A DNA stretch of 64,000 nt from Microbacterium sp. MAH-37 (GTDB lineage: Bacteria > Actinomycetota > Actinomycetes > Actinomycetales > Microbacteriaceae): NCBI RefSeq assembly GCF_009758255.1, contig NZ_WSEN01000007.1:1-64000 (forward strand), written 5' to 3'. This document shows, piece by piece, positions 1-8,463 of the stretch. The translations under genes were made by a program, and so were the position numbers. The notes below the pieces were generated by a model that made no database searches, was not told the origin of the DNA, and saw only the letters and a list, made by a program, of their open reading frames with translations. Position 1 is the first letter of the stretch. Each line of letters opens with the position of its first letter.

Positions 1-66
1 CACACCGCGCTCGAAGGCTCAACACCCATCCAACGCGTTCACAACCTCACGGGGAAGAACACCTAA
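1..66 (+). mobile_element. 3' end of a probable IS481-type transposase (partial)
   Basis: An open frame runs from the window edge to a TAA at 64-66 and encodes 21 residues ending in VHNLTGKNT. IS481-family DDE transposases commonly end with a stretch of the form 'H(S/T)AL-G-TP--R--NL-G-NT', and the visible tail fits that pattern. Only the C-terminus is present, so I cannot tell whether the element is intact, and no terminal inverted repeat can be confirmed without the other end. An integrase-like protein with a similar tail is the alternative. Confidence 0.5.
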
Positions 67-117
67 CCGGATGAGGGAAGATGAGACGTCCACAGTCTCC
101 GATCACGAGGTCTCACC

Positions 118-1098
118 GTGCGCCTGCGTCCGCTCGCCCTGCTGTCCACCGTCGCCGCGGCGACCCTGATCCTGGCCGGCTGCTCGGGTTCGCCGGATGC
201 CGGGTCGACGCCGACGCCCACCAAGAGCTCGTCGTCGTGCGTGCTGGACACTCAGCCGGGAGCGACCTCCGACTCGGTGAAGGTGGAGGGGTCCGGACTG
301 GAGGCCAAGGTCACCGTCCCCAAGGACGCGAAGTTCGCCGACGTCGAGCGCACCGTCGTGAAGAAGGGCGACGGCAAGGACATCACCCCGACCGACTTCA
401 TCTCCGTCCGGTACCAGTTGATCGAATCCGGTGACAGCAAGGTGCTCGGCACCTCCGAACGCGGACCGGAAGGCGTGCTGCCGGTGCTGCTGAACCCGAA
501 CCAGCAGCAGCAGTTGTACGACTTCACCCAGTCGTCGATCTTCGTGATCGCGACCGAGTGCATGCCGATCGGCTCCGAAGCCGTGCTCGCCATCCCGGGC
601 GAGAAGCTCGGTGAAGGTCAGCCGTCGGTCGTGCTCTATGTGCAGACCCTCGAGAAGCTCCCGACCGTCGCCACCGGTGAGGAGGTCGACCCGCCGGCCG
701 GCATGGCGACGGTGAAGCTCGGCAAGGACGGCGCGCCCACGATCACCATCCCCGAGACCGACCCGCCCGCCGAGACCGAGATCGGGCAGCTCAAGCAGGG
801 CGACGGCGCGACGGTCACCGAGAACGACCTGGTGACCGTGCAGTACCGCGGTGTGAAGTGGAGCGACGGCAAGGAGTTCGACTCCACGTGGAGCCGCGAC
901 GCGTACCCGTCCCAGTTTCCCGCGACGGGCGTCGTCACCGGATTCCAGAAGGCTCTCATCGGGCAGAAGGTCGGCTCGCAGGTGATCGCCGAGATTCCGC
1001 CGAAGGACGGCTATGGCGCGTCCGAGGGACATGAGCTCCAGAAGGAGACCCTCGTCTTCGTGGTCGACATCCTCGGCGCGACGCCGCTGGAGAAGTGA
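118..1098 (+). CDS. FKBP-type peptidyl-prolyl isomerase lipoprotein
   Basis: This 326-aa protein is predicted to be anchored outside the membrane and to catalyse cis-trans isomerisation of Xaa-Pro bonds during folding of exported proteins. The GTG start gives a short basic N-terminus, a hydrophobic stretch and a lipobox LAGC with the acylated Cys at residue 22, followed by a Ser/Thr/Pro-rich tether. The C-terminal third (about residues 225-325) is a recognisable FKBP fold with VTVQYRG, GKEFDSTW, VVTGFQKALIGQKVG and the terminal VFVVDILGA strand. The middle part (about 60-190) resembles a second, degenerate FKBP-like domain (SVRYQL, GTSERG) and may be inactive. A cytoplasmic FKBP lies at 61675-62043. 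dxr follows after 29 bases. Confidence 0.85.
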   Translation: MRLRPLALLSTVAAATLILAGCSGSPDAGSTPTPTKSSSSCVLDTQPGATSDSVKVEGSGLEAKVTVPKDAKFADVERTVVKKGDGKDITPTDFISVRYQLIESGDSKVLGTSERGPEGVLPVLLNPNQQQQLYDFTQSSIFVIATECMPIGSEAVLAIPGEKLGEGQPSVVLYVQTLEKLPTVATGEEVDPPAGMATVKLGKDGAPTITIPETDPPAETEIGQLKQGDGATVTENDLVTVQYRGVKWSDGKEFDSTWSRDAYPSQFPATGVVTGFQKALIGQKVGSQVIAEIPPKDGYGASEGHELQKETLVFVVDILGATPLEK

Positions 1099-1127
1099 CG
1101 CGCGGGACAGCGCAATAGGCTGACAGC

Positions 1128-2216
1128 ATGCGTCGCATCCTCGTCCTCGGCTCCACAGGCTCCATCGGCACCCAGGCGTTGGACGTGATCCGCGCGAATC
1201 CGCGGAGGTTCGAGCTGGTCGGCATCGCCGCCGGATCGAACGCGGCGATGCTGGCTGAGCAGGCATCCGAGTTCCGGATCGAGCACACCGCGCTCGGCGC
1301 GGAACAGGCGGAGCAGTTGGTGCGCGACGTCGAGGCCGACGTGGTGCTCAACGCGATCACCGGCTCGATCGGACTGGGCTCCACGCTCGCGGCTCTGAAG
1401 GCGGGGCGCACCCTGGCGCTGGCGAACAAGGAGTCACTGATCGTCGGCGGCTCGCTGGTGCGGGCCGCCGCGGCTGAGGGGCAGATCGTCCCGGTCGACT
1501 CCGAGCACTCCGCGATCGCGCAGGCGCTGAGATCGGGGGAGCACGGCGAGGTGCGGCGTCTGGTCGTCACCGCATCCGGAGGTCCGTTCCGCGGGCGCAG
1601 CCGCGAGCAGATGGCGGACGTCGCCCCGGCGGAGGCACTCGCCCATCCGACCTGGGACATGGGGCGGATGGTGACGACGAACTCCTCGACCCTGGTGAAC
1701 AAGGGCCTGGAGGTGATCGAGGCGCACCTGCTGTTCGACGTCGCCTACGACGACATCGAGGTGGTGGTGCATCCGCAGTCGATAGTGCACTCGATGGTCG
1801 AGTTCGTCGACGGGTCCACGATCGCGCAGGCGTCGCCGCCGGACATGCGGCTGCCGATCTCGCTGGGGCTGGACTGGCCGCACCGCGTGGGCGGCGTGGG
1901 GCGGCCGCTGGACTGGCGACAAGCCACCAGCTGGACCTTCGAGCCCCTCGACGACGTGGCGTTCCCATCCGTGGCGCTCGCGAAGCAGGTCGGCCGAGCC
2001 GGCGCGACCTTCCCCGCCGTCTACAACGCGGCGAACGAGCAGGCGGTGGACGCCTTCCACGAAGGGCGACTGCCGTTCCTCGGGATCGTCGACACGATCG
2101 CCGCGGTCGTCGACGCGCACGAGCCGCCGGAGCAGCTCACGATCGAGACGCTCGCGGATGCCGAGACCTGGGCTCGCGCGAAGGCCGACGCCCTCATCGC
2201 CGCCGCCGGTCGTTGA
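1128..2216 (+). CDS. dxr: 1-deoxy-D-xylulose 5-phosphate reductoisomerase
   Basis: This cytoplasmic enzyme converts DXP to 2-C-methyl-D-erythritol 4-phosphate with NADPH and a divalent metal, the first committed step of MEP isoprenoid synthesis. The 362-aa protein has the N-terminal NADPH-binding [13 protein letters not shown] loop, the [10 protein letters not shown] segment, the metal-binding PVDSEHSAI, and the flexible-loop region [22 protein letters not shown]. Length is slightly below the usual 380-400. A TAGGCT box at 1116-1121 stands six bases before the ATG and no Shine-Dalgarno is needed, so the transcript is probably leaderless. The final codons and stop, GGT CGT TGA, belong to an intergenic repeat. 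In many actinobacteria dxr, rip and ispG are adjacent; here murE and trpEG intervene on the opposite strand. Confidence 0.96.
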   Translation: MRRILVLGSTGSIGTQALDVIRANPRRFELVGIAAGSNAAMLAEQASEFRIEHTALGAEQAEQLVRDVEADVVLNAITGSIGLGSTLAALKAGRTLALANKESLIVGGSLVRAAAAEGQIVPVDSEHSAIAQALRSGEHGEVRRLVVTASGGPFRGRSREQMADVAPAEALAHPTWDMGRMVTTNSSTLVNKGLEVIEAHLLFDVAYDDIEVVVHPQSIVHSMVEFVDGSTIAQASPPDMRLPISLGLDWPHRVGGVGRPLDWRQATSWTFEPLDDVAFPSVALAKQVGRAGATFPAVYNAANEQAVDAFHEGRLPFLGIVDTIAAVVDAHEPPEQLTIETLADAETWARAKADALIAAAGR

Positions 2217-2375
2217 GCGCGCGCCGAGGAACATCCCGCTCCTCGGTCGTTGAGCGAGCGAAGCGAGTCGAAGTGACGAAACGCTCTCAGATCAGCTGAA
2301 GCCGTTTCGTCTCGCTCCTTCGTCGCTCACTCAACGACCTGAGGTCGCTCAACGGCCGGAGGACGCTCAACGACC
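2208..2375. repeat. GGTCGTTGAGCG repeat cluster between convergent dxr and murE
   Basis: The unit GGTCGTTGAGCG occurs at 2208-2219, overlapping the dxr stop. A longer copy starts at 2245 (GGTCGTTGAGCGAGCGAAGC). An inverted copy at about 2303-2339 pairs with it over roughly 37 bases with small gaps, forming a large hairpin around 2284-2302. Two further inverted copies follow, near 2347-2358 (diverged) and at 2364-2375, the latter overlapping the murE stop. The hairpin could terminate transcription from both sides. I recall similar units recurring in Microbacteriaceae genomes, but that is unverified here. Confidence 0.75.
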
Positions 2376-3962
2376 GGAAGGCGCCGGCCAGCCGGCATCC
2401 TGCAGCGCCTGGCGGGCCAGGGCGCGCGCGGAGAACGGGGTGCGGACGCCGTCGATCTCGCGGTAGTCCTGGTGGCCGGGACCGGCCCACAGGATCGCGT
2501 CGCCCTCGCCGGTCATGGCGACCGCGGTGCGGATCGCCTCCTCCGGAGCGGCGATCTCGATGATCTCGGCATCCGTCCCCGCGGAGCGAGCGCCCTCCAG
2601 CAGGGCGGCACGGATGGGAGCCGCCTCCTCGTAACGGGGGTGGTGATCGGTGACGATGACGACGTCGGCACCCTCGGCGGCGACGCGCCCCATGATCGGC
2701 CGCTTGAGCGTGTCCCGGTTGCCGGAGGCGCCGAACATCATCAGCACTCGGCCGGGGGTGACCTTGCGCACGGCGGCGAGGGTCTTCTCGAACGAGTCCG
2801 GAGTGTGCGAGAAATCGACGTAGACGACAGGACCCTGCGCGCCGGAGACGATCTCGGTGCGCCCGGGCAGCACCGCCCGGACCCCGCCGTCGCGCTCCAG
2901 AACCGCCGCGATCTCCTGGAAGTCGTGGCCGGCCTCGACGAGCATGGCGATGGCGAGGCCGGTGTTGGCGGCCATGTGCGCTCCGATCACCGGGATCGTG
3001 GTGGTGATCTCCGCGCCGCCCGGCGCGCGGACCGTGAACGTCGTGGCGCGCTGCGTCTCCTGCTCGATGCGGACGATCCAGTCGGCTGAGGCCGCGGCAT
3101 CCGCATCCTGCGCCAGCTGCGGCGCGCCCACGGTCACGACCGGGATCTCCGCGCGCGAGACGACCTCGAGCCCCGAGGGAGTGTCCACGCAGATCACGCC
3201 GCGGCGGGCGCGGTCCGGCCGGAACAGCGCGAGCTTCGCCTCGAGATACGTCTCCAGGTCGCCGTAGTCGTCGAGGTGGTCATGGGTGAGGTTGGTGAAG
3301 CCCGCGACGTCGAACAGGAGCCCGTCCACGCGGTGCCGCGAAAGCGCCTGGGCGCTGACCTCGACGGCGACGGCGGCGACGTCGCGTTCGCGCATGAGCG
3401 CGAGCAGCGCGTGCATCTCGGACGACTCCGGCGTCGTCAGCCGCGACACGATGGTCTGTCCGGCGATGTGCCGCTCGGCCGTGGAGCTCAGGCCCGTCAC
3501 GACACCGAGCTGGTTCAGGATCGCCTCGAGCACGTGCGCAGTGCTCGTCTTGCCGTTGGTTCCCGTGACGGCGAGCAGCGTGGGCATGTCGCGGTCGGTG
3601 CCGTACAGCCACGCGCTGATCCCGCCGAGCACCGCACGCGGGTCGTCAGCGATCAGCACGGGGAGCCCGCTCGCGGAGGCGATGTCCGCGCCCTGCGCGT
3701 CGGTGAGGATCGCGACAGCGCCCTGCTCCGCGGCCTGGCCGGCGAACTCGGCGCCGTGCCGGCGCGCACCGTGGATGCCCACGAACACCTCGCCGGCGCG
3801 CAGATCGGCCGTCGCGAGCGTGATGCCCGTGACGTTCCGACCGGTGAGATCCCCGCGGATGCCGAGTCCGAAGCGCTCGGCGAGATCGGACAGCGTCCGG
3901 TGCGGAGGGCGCTCCGGACGCAGGACGGGGGGCAGGGGAGCGGAGGCAGGTGCAGTGGCCAT
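2367..3962 (-). CDS. murE: MurE-type UDP-MurNAc-tripeptide synthetase, probably not meso-DAP specific
   Basis: This Mur ligase adds the third amino acid to UDP-N-acetylmuramoyl-L-Ala-D-Glu in peptidoglycan precursor synthesis. The 531-aa protein has the ATP-binding AVTGTNGKTSTAH motif, the TTPESSEMHALLA segment, NLTHDHLDDYG, and the C-terminal FGASGNRDTLKRPIMG. The ATG at 3962 is preferred over one 11 codons upstream because the extension is not Mur-like and would run toward the divergent rip promoter. Notably the substrate motif that reads DNPR in E. coli MurE is HHPR here (residues 440-443), and GKGHE is GPGHQ (Gln at 498). This argues against meso-diaminopimelate and for Lys, Orn or homoserine at position 3, as in type B cell walls. 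The stop codon lies in the GGTCGTTGAGCG repeat. Confidence 0.92.
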   Translation of the reverse strand: MATAPASAPLPPVLRPERPPHRTLSDLAERFGLGIRGDLTGRNVTGITLATADLRAGEVFVGIHGARRHGAEFAGQAAEQGAVAILTDAQGADIASASGLPVLIADDPRAVLGGISAWLYGTDRDMPTLLAVTGTNGKTSTAHVLEAILNQLGVVTGLSSTAERHIAGQTIVSRLTTPESSEMHALLALMRERDVAAVAVEVSAQALSRHRVDGLLFDVAGFTNLTHDHLDDYGDLETYLEAKLALFRPDRARRGVICVDTPSGLEVVSRAEIPVVTVGAPQLAQDADAAASADWIVRIEQETQRATTFTVRAPGGAEITTTIPVIGAHMAANTGLAIAMLVEAGHDFQEIAAVLERDGGVRAVLPGRTEIVSGAQGPVVYVDFSHTPDSFEKTLAAVRKVTPGRVLMMFGASGNRDTLKRPIMGRVAAEGADVVIVTDHHPRYEEAAPIRAALLEGARSAGTDAEIIEIAAPEEAIRTAVAMTGEGDAILWAGPGHQDYREIDGVRTPFSARALARQALQDAGWPAPSGR

Positions 3963-4030
3963 GGCGGTTCCAGTCTCCCACCCCTTCGGAGTCACAGCGG
4001 ATTCCTCGCCACGGCCAGTACGGTGATCTG

Positions 4031-5344
4031 GTGGAAATCCTGCTGTACCTGGGCGGCATCCTGTTCATGCTGATCGGTCTCGCGCTGTCCATCGGACTGC
4101 ACGAGATCGGGCACCTCGTGCCCGCGAAGCTCTTCGGCGTGCGCGTCGGGCAGTACATGATCGGCTTCGGCCCGCGGCTGTGGTCCAAGCAGATCGGGGA
4201 GACCGAGTACGGCGTGAAGGCGCTGCCACTGGGCGGCTTCATCTCGATGTCGGGCATGTATCCGCCGTCGAAGGACACCGGCAAGGCCAAGGGACTGTTC
4301 TCCAAGCTGGTGCAGGATGCCCGTTCCGCCAACGACGAGACGATCGCGGAGGGCGCCGAGGACCGCGTCTTCTACAAGCTCCCGGTGTGGAAGCGCATCA
4401 TCGTGATGTTCGGCGGTCCGTTCATGAACCTCGTCCTCGGCCTGCTGATCTTCACGGTGGTCGCGTCGGGCATCGGCATCCAGCAGGCCACGACGACCGT
4501 CGCCTCGGTGAGCGAGTGCGTGCTCCCGGCCGGGACGAGCCAGACCGCCTGCGCGCCGGACGACCCGACGGCACCCGCGGCCGAGGCGGGCATTCAGCCC
4601 GGCGACGTGCTGCTGAGCGTCGATGGAGAGCAGGTGGACACGTTCGCCGAGGCGTCCGCGATCATCCAGGCCTCCCCGGGAGAGGCGCTCCCGGTCGTCG
4701 TGGAGCGCGACGGCGAACAGGTCGACACGACCCTCACCCCGGTCCCCGCGCAGCGCCAGGAGGTGGATGCGAACGGGCAGCCCGTCGTCGACGCGAACGG
4801 CGAGCCCGTGATGCACGAGGTCGGGTACGCGGGCATCACCTCGCAGCTGGCCTACGTGCAGCAGCCGATCGGCATGGGCGCGCAGATGACCGCGCAGCAG
4901 GTCGGGGGCGTCGCCTCGATGATCGTCACCCTCCCGCAGAAGATGTGGGACGTCGCCGAGACGGTGTTCGCGGGCGCGCCGCGCGACCCGAACGGGCCGC
5001 TCAGCGTCGTCGGCGTCGGGCGCCTGGCCGGTGACGTCGCGGTGACAGACAGCCCGGTCCTGAACCGACTCAGCACGCTGCTGTACCTGCTCGGGGCGCT
5101 GAACATCGCGCTGTTCGTGTTCAACCTCATCCCGCTGCTCCCGCTCGACGGCGGTCACATCGTCGTCGCTCTCTGGGAGGGCATCAAGCGCACCTGGGCG
5201 AAGCTCACCGGCCGTCGGCAGCCGAAGCCGGTCGACGCGACGCGGCTCGTCCCGCTCACCGTCGTGGTCGCGGTCCTCATGATCGGGATGGGCGGACTGC
5301 TGATCGTCGCCGACCTGCTCAAACCCGTCAACCTGCTGGGCTGA
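4031..5344 (+). CDS. rip: Site-2 intramembrane zinc metalloprotease (Rip1/RseP family)
   Basis: This membrane protease cleaves transmembrane segments, typically of anti-sigma factors, to release regulators. With the GTG at 4031 the protein is 437 aa. It has HEIGH (residues 24-28) as zinc ligands and catalytic Glu in the first helix, the GFGPRLWS and LGGFISMSGMY segments, a central PDZ domain around residues 170-265 (AGIQPGDVLLSVDGE), and the second active-site motif NLIPLLPLDGGH carrying the metal-binding Asp. The GTG lies exactly six bases after TACGGT (4019-4024), supporting a leaderless start; upstream alternatives add a non-homologous extension. The product acts at the cytoplasmic membrane. 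Its neighbours dxr and ispG match the M. tuberculosis dxr-rip-gcpE order. Confidence 0.93.
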   Translation: MEILLYLGGILFMLIGLALSIGLHEIGHLVPAKLFGVRVGQYMIGFGPRLWSKQIGETEYGVKALPLGGFISMSGMYPPSKDTGKAKGLFSKLVQDARSANDETIAEGAEDRVFYKLPVWKRIIVMFGGPFMNLVLGLLIFTVVASGIGIQQATTTVASVSECVLPAGTSQTACAPDDPTAPAAEAGIQPGDVLLSVDGEQVDTFAEASAIIQASPGEALPVVVERDGEQVDTTLTPVPAQRQEVDANGQPVVDANGEPVMHEVGYAGITSQLAYVQQPIGMGAQMTAQQVGGVASMIVTLPQKMWDVAETVFAGAPRDPNGPLSVVGVGRLAGDVAVTDSPVLNRLSTLLYLLGALNIALFVFNLIPLLPLDGGHIVVALWEGIKRTWAKLTGRRQPKPVDATRLVPLTVVVAVLMIGMGGLLIVADLLKPVNLLG

Positions 5345-5348
5345 GGGC

Positions 5349-6425
5349 GTGCTCCAGCGCGCGACCTGGCGGCTGTGGCCGTGGCTGAACTGGCTGCTGC
5401 CGATCGGGTTCGTGCTCTTCTGCCTGTGGCGACTGCTGAGCTTCCGCGGCGAGACGGCACTGACGCTCGTGCTCGCCTCGCCGCTGATCATCCCGGCGGC
5501 CGGGCTTCTCGGCTCGCTGCCACGCCTCGTCCTGCGCCGCGCCGGAGTGCGTTCGACCCCCGCGCCCCGGATCTGGCTGCTGGTGCTGCACTGGTGGTGC
5601 TGGCCCGCGGTGGCGTTCGCGATGCCGGACATGACCCTCACGGGGGATCCCACGGAGACACCTTCGGCCCCGGTCCCGTCCGTGCTGCAGCAGATGGTCG
5701 GCGCTCCGATGGGCGGAGTGCTCTCGGCATGGGCGCTCGTGGTCGCGGTCGTCGTCGGCCTGGGATCCTGGGTGGCGCTGCTGGTGGTCACCGCCGGTCC
5801 GGCGGCGCTGCGGCATCGGCGAGCGTGGCTGCGGGCCGGGTGGGCGGCGGCCGTCCTGGCGCCGGTGCTGCTGTTCGGGGTGGCCGCAGCGGGCGTCGCC
5901 GCCGGGCAGGCGCGGTGGGATGCCGCGGGTGAGCGTCCGGCGCAGGCGACGGCGCGGACGGCGGACGAGCAGATCGCGCTCGCCGAGCACCGCTACGACA
6001 CGGTTCAGCAGGTCGTCGCAGATCTGCGCGCCGTGGCGGCTCCGCAGCTCTGGGAGTCGGATGCCGCATGCGCGGAGCCCGCCGATGCCACGGCGACCGG
6101 CCTGGACTCCTATCGGGTGATCATCGGCTTCCGCCACCAGGCCACCGGCGACCTCGTGGTCGATCGCGACGCCTTCGTGCGCGTGCTCGCCGACGCGGGC
6201 TGGACGATCACCGACGAGCGGGAAGCGCCGATGTCGATCGAAGCCCGCGGCCCGCAGGGCGCCGAGATCCGCCTCGTGGCCGACGGCGACATGCCCTTCC
6301 GGATCTCCGCCACCGCAGGTTCGTGGTGGCAGTCGGCGGATCAGCCGGGCACGTCGAGAACGTGCGAACCGGGCCGCGGCGCCGGTGGCGGCTACGCCGC
6401 CGACCGCTGGCCGGGGCTCGGATGA
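5349..6425 (+). CDS. Membrane protein of unknown function
   Basis: I do not recognise the family. The 358-aa product starts four bases after the rip stop, so the two are probably cotranscribed. About four hydrophobic segments occupy residues 10-215, including WLNWLLPIGFVLFCLWRLL near the N-terminus and a paired helix at 130-200. The C-terminal 140 residues are soluble and include the segment YRVIIGFRHQATGDLVVDRDAFV, resembling an extracytoplasmic domain of actinobacterial hypothetical proteins. The start is a GTG with no clear Shine-Dalgarno, as expected for termination-reinitiation coupling. Its closeness to a site-2 protease makes a substrate or partner role conceivable, but nothing in the sequence shows this. 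Confidence 0.65.
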   Translation: MLQRATWRLWPWLNWLLPIGFVLFCLWRLLSFRGETALTLVLASPLIIPAAGLLGSLPRLVLRRAGVRSTPAPRIWLLVLHWWCWPAVAFAMPDMTLTGDPTETPSAPVPSVLQQMVGAPMGGVLSAWALVVAVVVGLGSWVALLVVTAGPAALRHRRAWLRAGWAAAVLAPVLLFGVAAAGVAAGQARWDAAGERPAQATARTADEQIALAEHRYDTVQQVVADLRAVAAPQLWESDAACAEPADATATGLDSYRVIIGFRHQATGDLVVDRDAFVRVLADAGWTITDEREAPMSIEARGPQGAEIRLVADGDMPFRISATAGSWWQSADQPGTSRTCEPGRGAGGGYAADRWPGLG

Positions 6426-6444
6426 GCCGGAATCGACCCGCGGA

Positions 6445-6456
6445 CGCTCAGCGACC
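6445..6456 (-). repeat. Variant GGTCGCTGAGCG unit overlapping the trpEG stop
   Basis: On the minus strand the last two sense codons and stop of trpEG read GGT CGC TGA followed by GCG. This is a one-base variant of the unit found at the ends of dxr and murE. Confidence 0.55.
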
Positions 6457-8331
6457 GTCGGATGCCAGGGCGTGCTCCGCGAGCCGCTCGAGGGTGCGGA
6501 TGCCGTCGCGGGACAGGATCGACTCGAGGTGGCCCTGGATCGATGCGAAGCGCTCGCCGCGGAGCGCGTAGACATCTCCGGTCACCGCATCGGCCGAGAC
6601 CTCGACGTCCGCCGCGGACACGGTGCCGGGGGAGACCCGTGCGGTGAAGGTGTTGTAGAAGCCGACCGAGGCGTCCTCGCCGAACACCGGCACGATCTTC
6701 TGCACCCCCTGATGCGGCGCGTCCAGCGGCACCAGTGCGATTCTCAGCGAGTCCGCGAGGATCTGGTGGCTCAGGCACACGGCCAGCAGCGGAGCATCCG
6801 CCGTCCGGCGACGGGCGACGACCTCCCGCATCCGCGCGATGCGCGCCGAAGCGGCATCCCGAGGGTCACCGGGGCCGGGGCCGGCCACCACCAGGTCGGC
6901 GGCGTCGATCTCGTCGTCGGTCACGGTGTCCCACGACACGACGCGGGCCTCCAGACCCAGGTGGCGCAGCTGGTGGGCGAGCATCGTCGTGAACCGGTCC
7001 TCGGCGTCGACGACGAGTGCGGTGCGGCCGGACAGCGGGCCCGCAGCCGCGGCGTCCTGCGGCTGCAGCCAGAACTCGGCCAGCCGCGCGTTGCGTGAGG
7101 CGAGCAGCTCGGCGACCTCTGGGTCGTCTGCGAGCGACGGTGCCGCATCGGGGGCGTCGGCGTCGTCGCGCGCCTCGGCGGCATGGTCGCGTTCGATCGC
7201 GCCGATCGCGCCCAGCACGCCGGCGGCCTTGCCGTGCGTCTCGCCGACCTCGCCGTACGGGTCGGAGTGGCGCACCAGCGTGGCGCCTACCGGGACGGCG
7301 AGAGACCCGCGGTCGACATAGACCGTGCGGATGAGGATCGGGGCGTCCAGGTCGTGGCCGCCGCTCGCGTTCGGGCTGAACAGCGCCGCCACGCCGGAGT
7401 AGTAACCGCGCGGTGACCGCTCATGCCGACGGATCACCGTGCACGCGTTCTGCATCGGCGAGCCGGTGACGGTCGGCGCGAACATCGTCTCGCGCAGCAC
7501 GTCGCGCGGGTCGAGAGCGCTCCGCCCGCGCAGCATGTACTCGGTGTGCGTCAGCCGCGACATCTGCTTCAGGTGCGGACCGGTGATGCGCCCCCCGTCC
7601 GAGCAGACCTGGCTCATCATCTTGAGCTCCTCGTCGACGACCATGAACAGCTCCTCGGTCTCCTTCGTCGAGGAGAGGAACTCGGTCAGCGCCGCCTTCG
7701 TCGCACCGCCCGCCGGATGTCGGAACGTGCCCGAGATCGGGTTCATCGTGACGAACCCGTCGCGGGCGACGACGTGCGCCTCCGGGCTCGCCCCGACCGC
7801 GATCCGCCCGGGTGTGATGACCGCGAACGTCCAGTAGGCGCCGCGCTCGTGCTCGAGCAGGGCGCGGAACCAGGTCAGCGCCGCGGTGCGGTCGTCCGTG
7901 TCGAAGGATGCCGTGTAGTCGCGGCGGATCACGAAGTTCGCGCCCTCGCCGCGACCGATCTCCTCGTCGATGACCTGCTCGACGATCGCGGCGTAGTCCT
8001 CGTCGGAGATGTCGAATCCGCCGTCGCGCAGCGCGATCGGTTCGTCCGGCAGAGCGGCGATCAGCTCTGCGGCATCCAGCGTCTCGTGCTCGTCGACGAG
8101 GATGCAGCGCAGCGGTGTGCCGTCGTCCTGCGCCTCGAAGCCGCGCTCGCGCACCTGCCGGTACGGCACGAGGGCGAAGACCTCGCGGTCCGGCTGCAGC
8201 GGGATGTCGGCGAGCAGCTCGACGTCGGCGACGGTGCCCGTGAGCAGCTCGACACCGCCGTCTCGCGCGATGAGCACGAACGACGCGTCGGGGTCGGCGG
8301 TGAGGGCGTGCAGGCGGTCGGCGATGGCCAT
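6448..8331 (-). CDS. trpEG: Fused anthranilate synthase, TrpE-like domain plus glutamine amidotransferase
   Basis: This enzyme makes anthranilate from chorismate and glutamine for tryptophan synthesis. The 627-aa protein joins a chorismate-binding TrpE/PhzE-type domain (about residues 1-430) to a class I glutamine amidotransferase. Visible motifs include GEGANFVIRR, NPISGTFRHP, DEELKMMSQVCSDGG, LTHTEYMLRGRS and VTGSPMQNAC in the first part. The second part has AGPGPGDPRDA, the nucleophile Cys in AVCLSHQ, and the HLE dyad. The overall pattern also matches PhzE-like proteins of phenazine pathways, but the upstream leader peptide with tandem Trp codons ties expression to tryptophan. An AGGAG Shine-Dalgarno sits seven bases before the ATG. 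It is transcribed against its neighbours, between rip's follower and ispG, and its last codons and stop (GGT CGC TGA) match the intergenic repeat. Confidence 0.85.
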   Translation of the reverse strand: MAIADRLHALTADPDASFVLIARDGGVELLTGTVADVELLADIPLQPDREVFALVPYRQVRERGFEAQDDGTPLRCILVDEHETLDAAELIAALPDEPIALRDGGFDISDEDYAAIVEQVIDEEIGRGEGANFVIRRDYTASFDTDDRTAALTWFRALLEHERGAYWTFAVITPGRIAVGASPEAHVVARDGFVTMNPISGTFRHPAGGATKAALTEFLSSTKETEELFMVVDEELKMMSQVCSDGGRITGPHLKQMSRLTHTEYMLRGRSALDPRDVLRETMFAPTVTGSPMQNACTVIRRHERSPRGYYSGVAALFSPNASGGHDLDAPILIRTVYVDRGSLAVPVGATLVRHSDPYGEVGETHGKAAGVLGAIGAIERDHAAEARDDADAPDAAPSLADDPEVAELLASRNARLAEFWLQPQDAAAAGPLSGRTALVVDAEDRFTTMLAHQLRHLGLEARVVSWDTVTDDEIDAADLVVAGPGPGDPRDAASARIARMREVVARRRTADAPLLAVCLSHQILADSLRIALVPLDAPHQGVQKIVPVFGEDASVGFYNTFTARVSPGTVSAADVEVSADAVTGDVYALRGERFASIQGHLESILSRDGIRTLERLAEHALASDGR

Positions 8332-8372
8332 CGGGTCTCCTGTATCGGGGAATCCGGCGCGGGATGCAAAAA

Positions 8373-8394
8373 AGACCGCCCCGGAAGGCGGTCT
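8373..8394 (-). terminator. trp attenuator terminator hairpin
   Basis: On the minus strand AGACCGCC, a six-base loop and GGCGGTCT form a perfect 8-bp stem immediately followed by a run of six T (8368-8373 as A on the plus strand). This is a canonical intrinsic terminator placed between the leader peptide and trpEG. The left arm can instead pair with AGGCGG (plus-strand 8418-8423), which would form an antiterminator. Confidence 0.85.
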
Positions 8395-8421
8395 GATTCT
8401 CGTGGGTACGCGAAACTCCGC

Positions 8422-8457
8422 CTAGAAGGCGGGCCACCAGGTGCGGTTCGCGGACAT
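8422..8457 (-). CDS. trpL: Tryptophan leader peptide
   Basis: This short ORF encodes [11 protein letters not shown], with two adjacent Trp codons, 91 bases upstream of trpEG and just before a terminator hairpin. The arrangement is that of ribosome-mediated attenuation. When Trp-tRNA is scarce the ribosome stalls at the Trp codons, the segment after the stop (AGGCGG) is free to pair with CCGCCT of the terminator's left arm, and transcription continues. When Trp is plentiful the ribosome reaches the TAG, which lies in a competing CCGCC/GGCGG stem, and the terminator forms. The ATG lies six bases after TACTTT, so the leader transcript itself appears leaderless. Confidence 0.85.
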   Translation of the reverse strand: MSANRTWWPAF

Positions 8458-8463
8458 ATGGCG

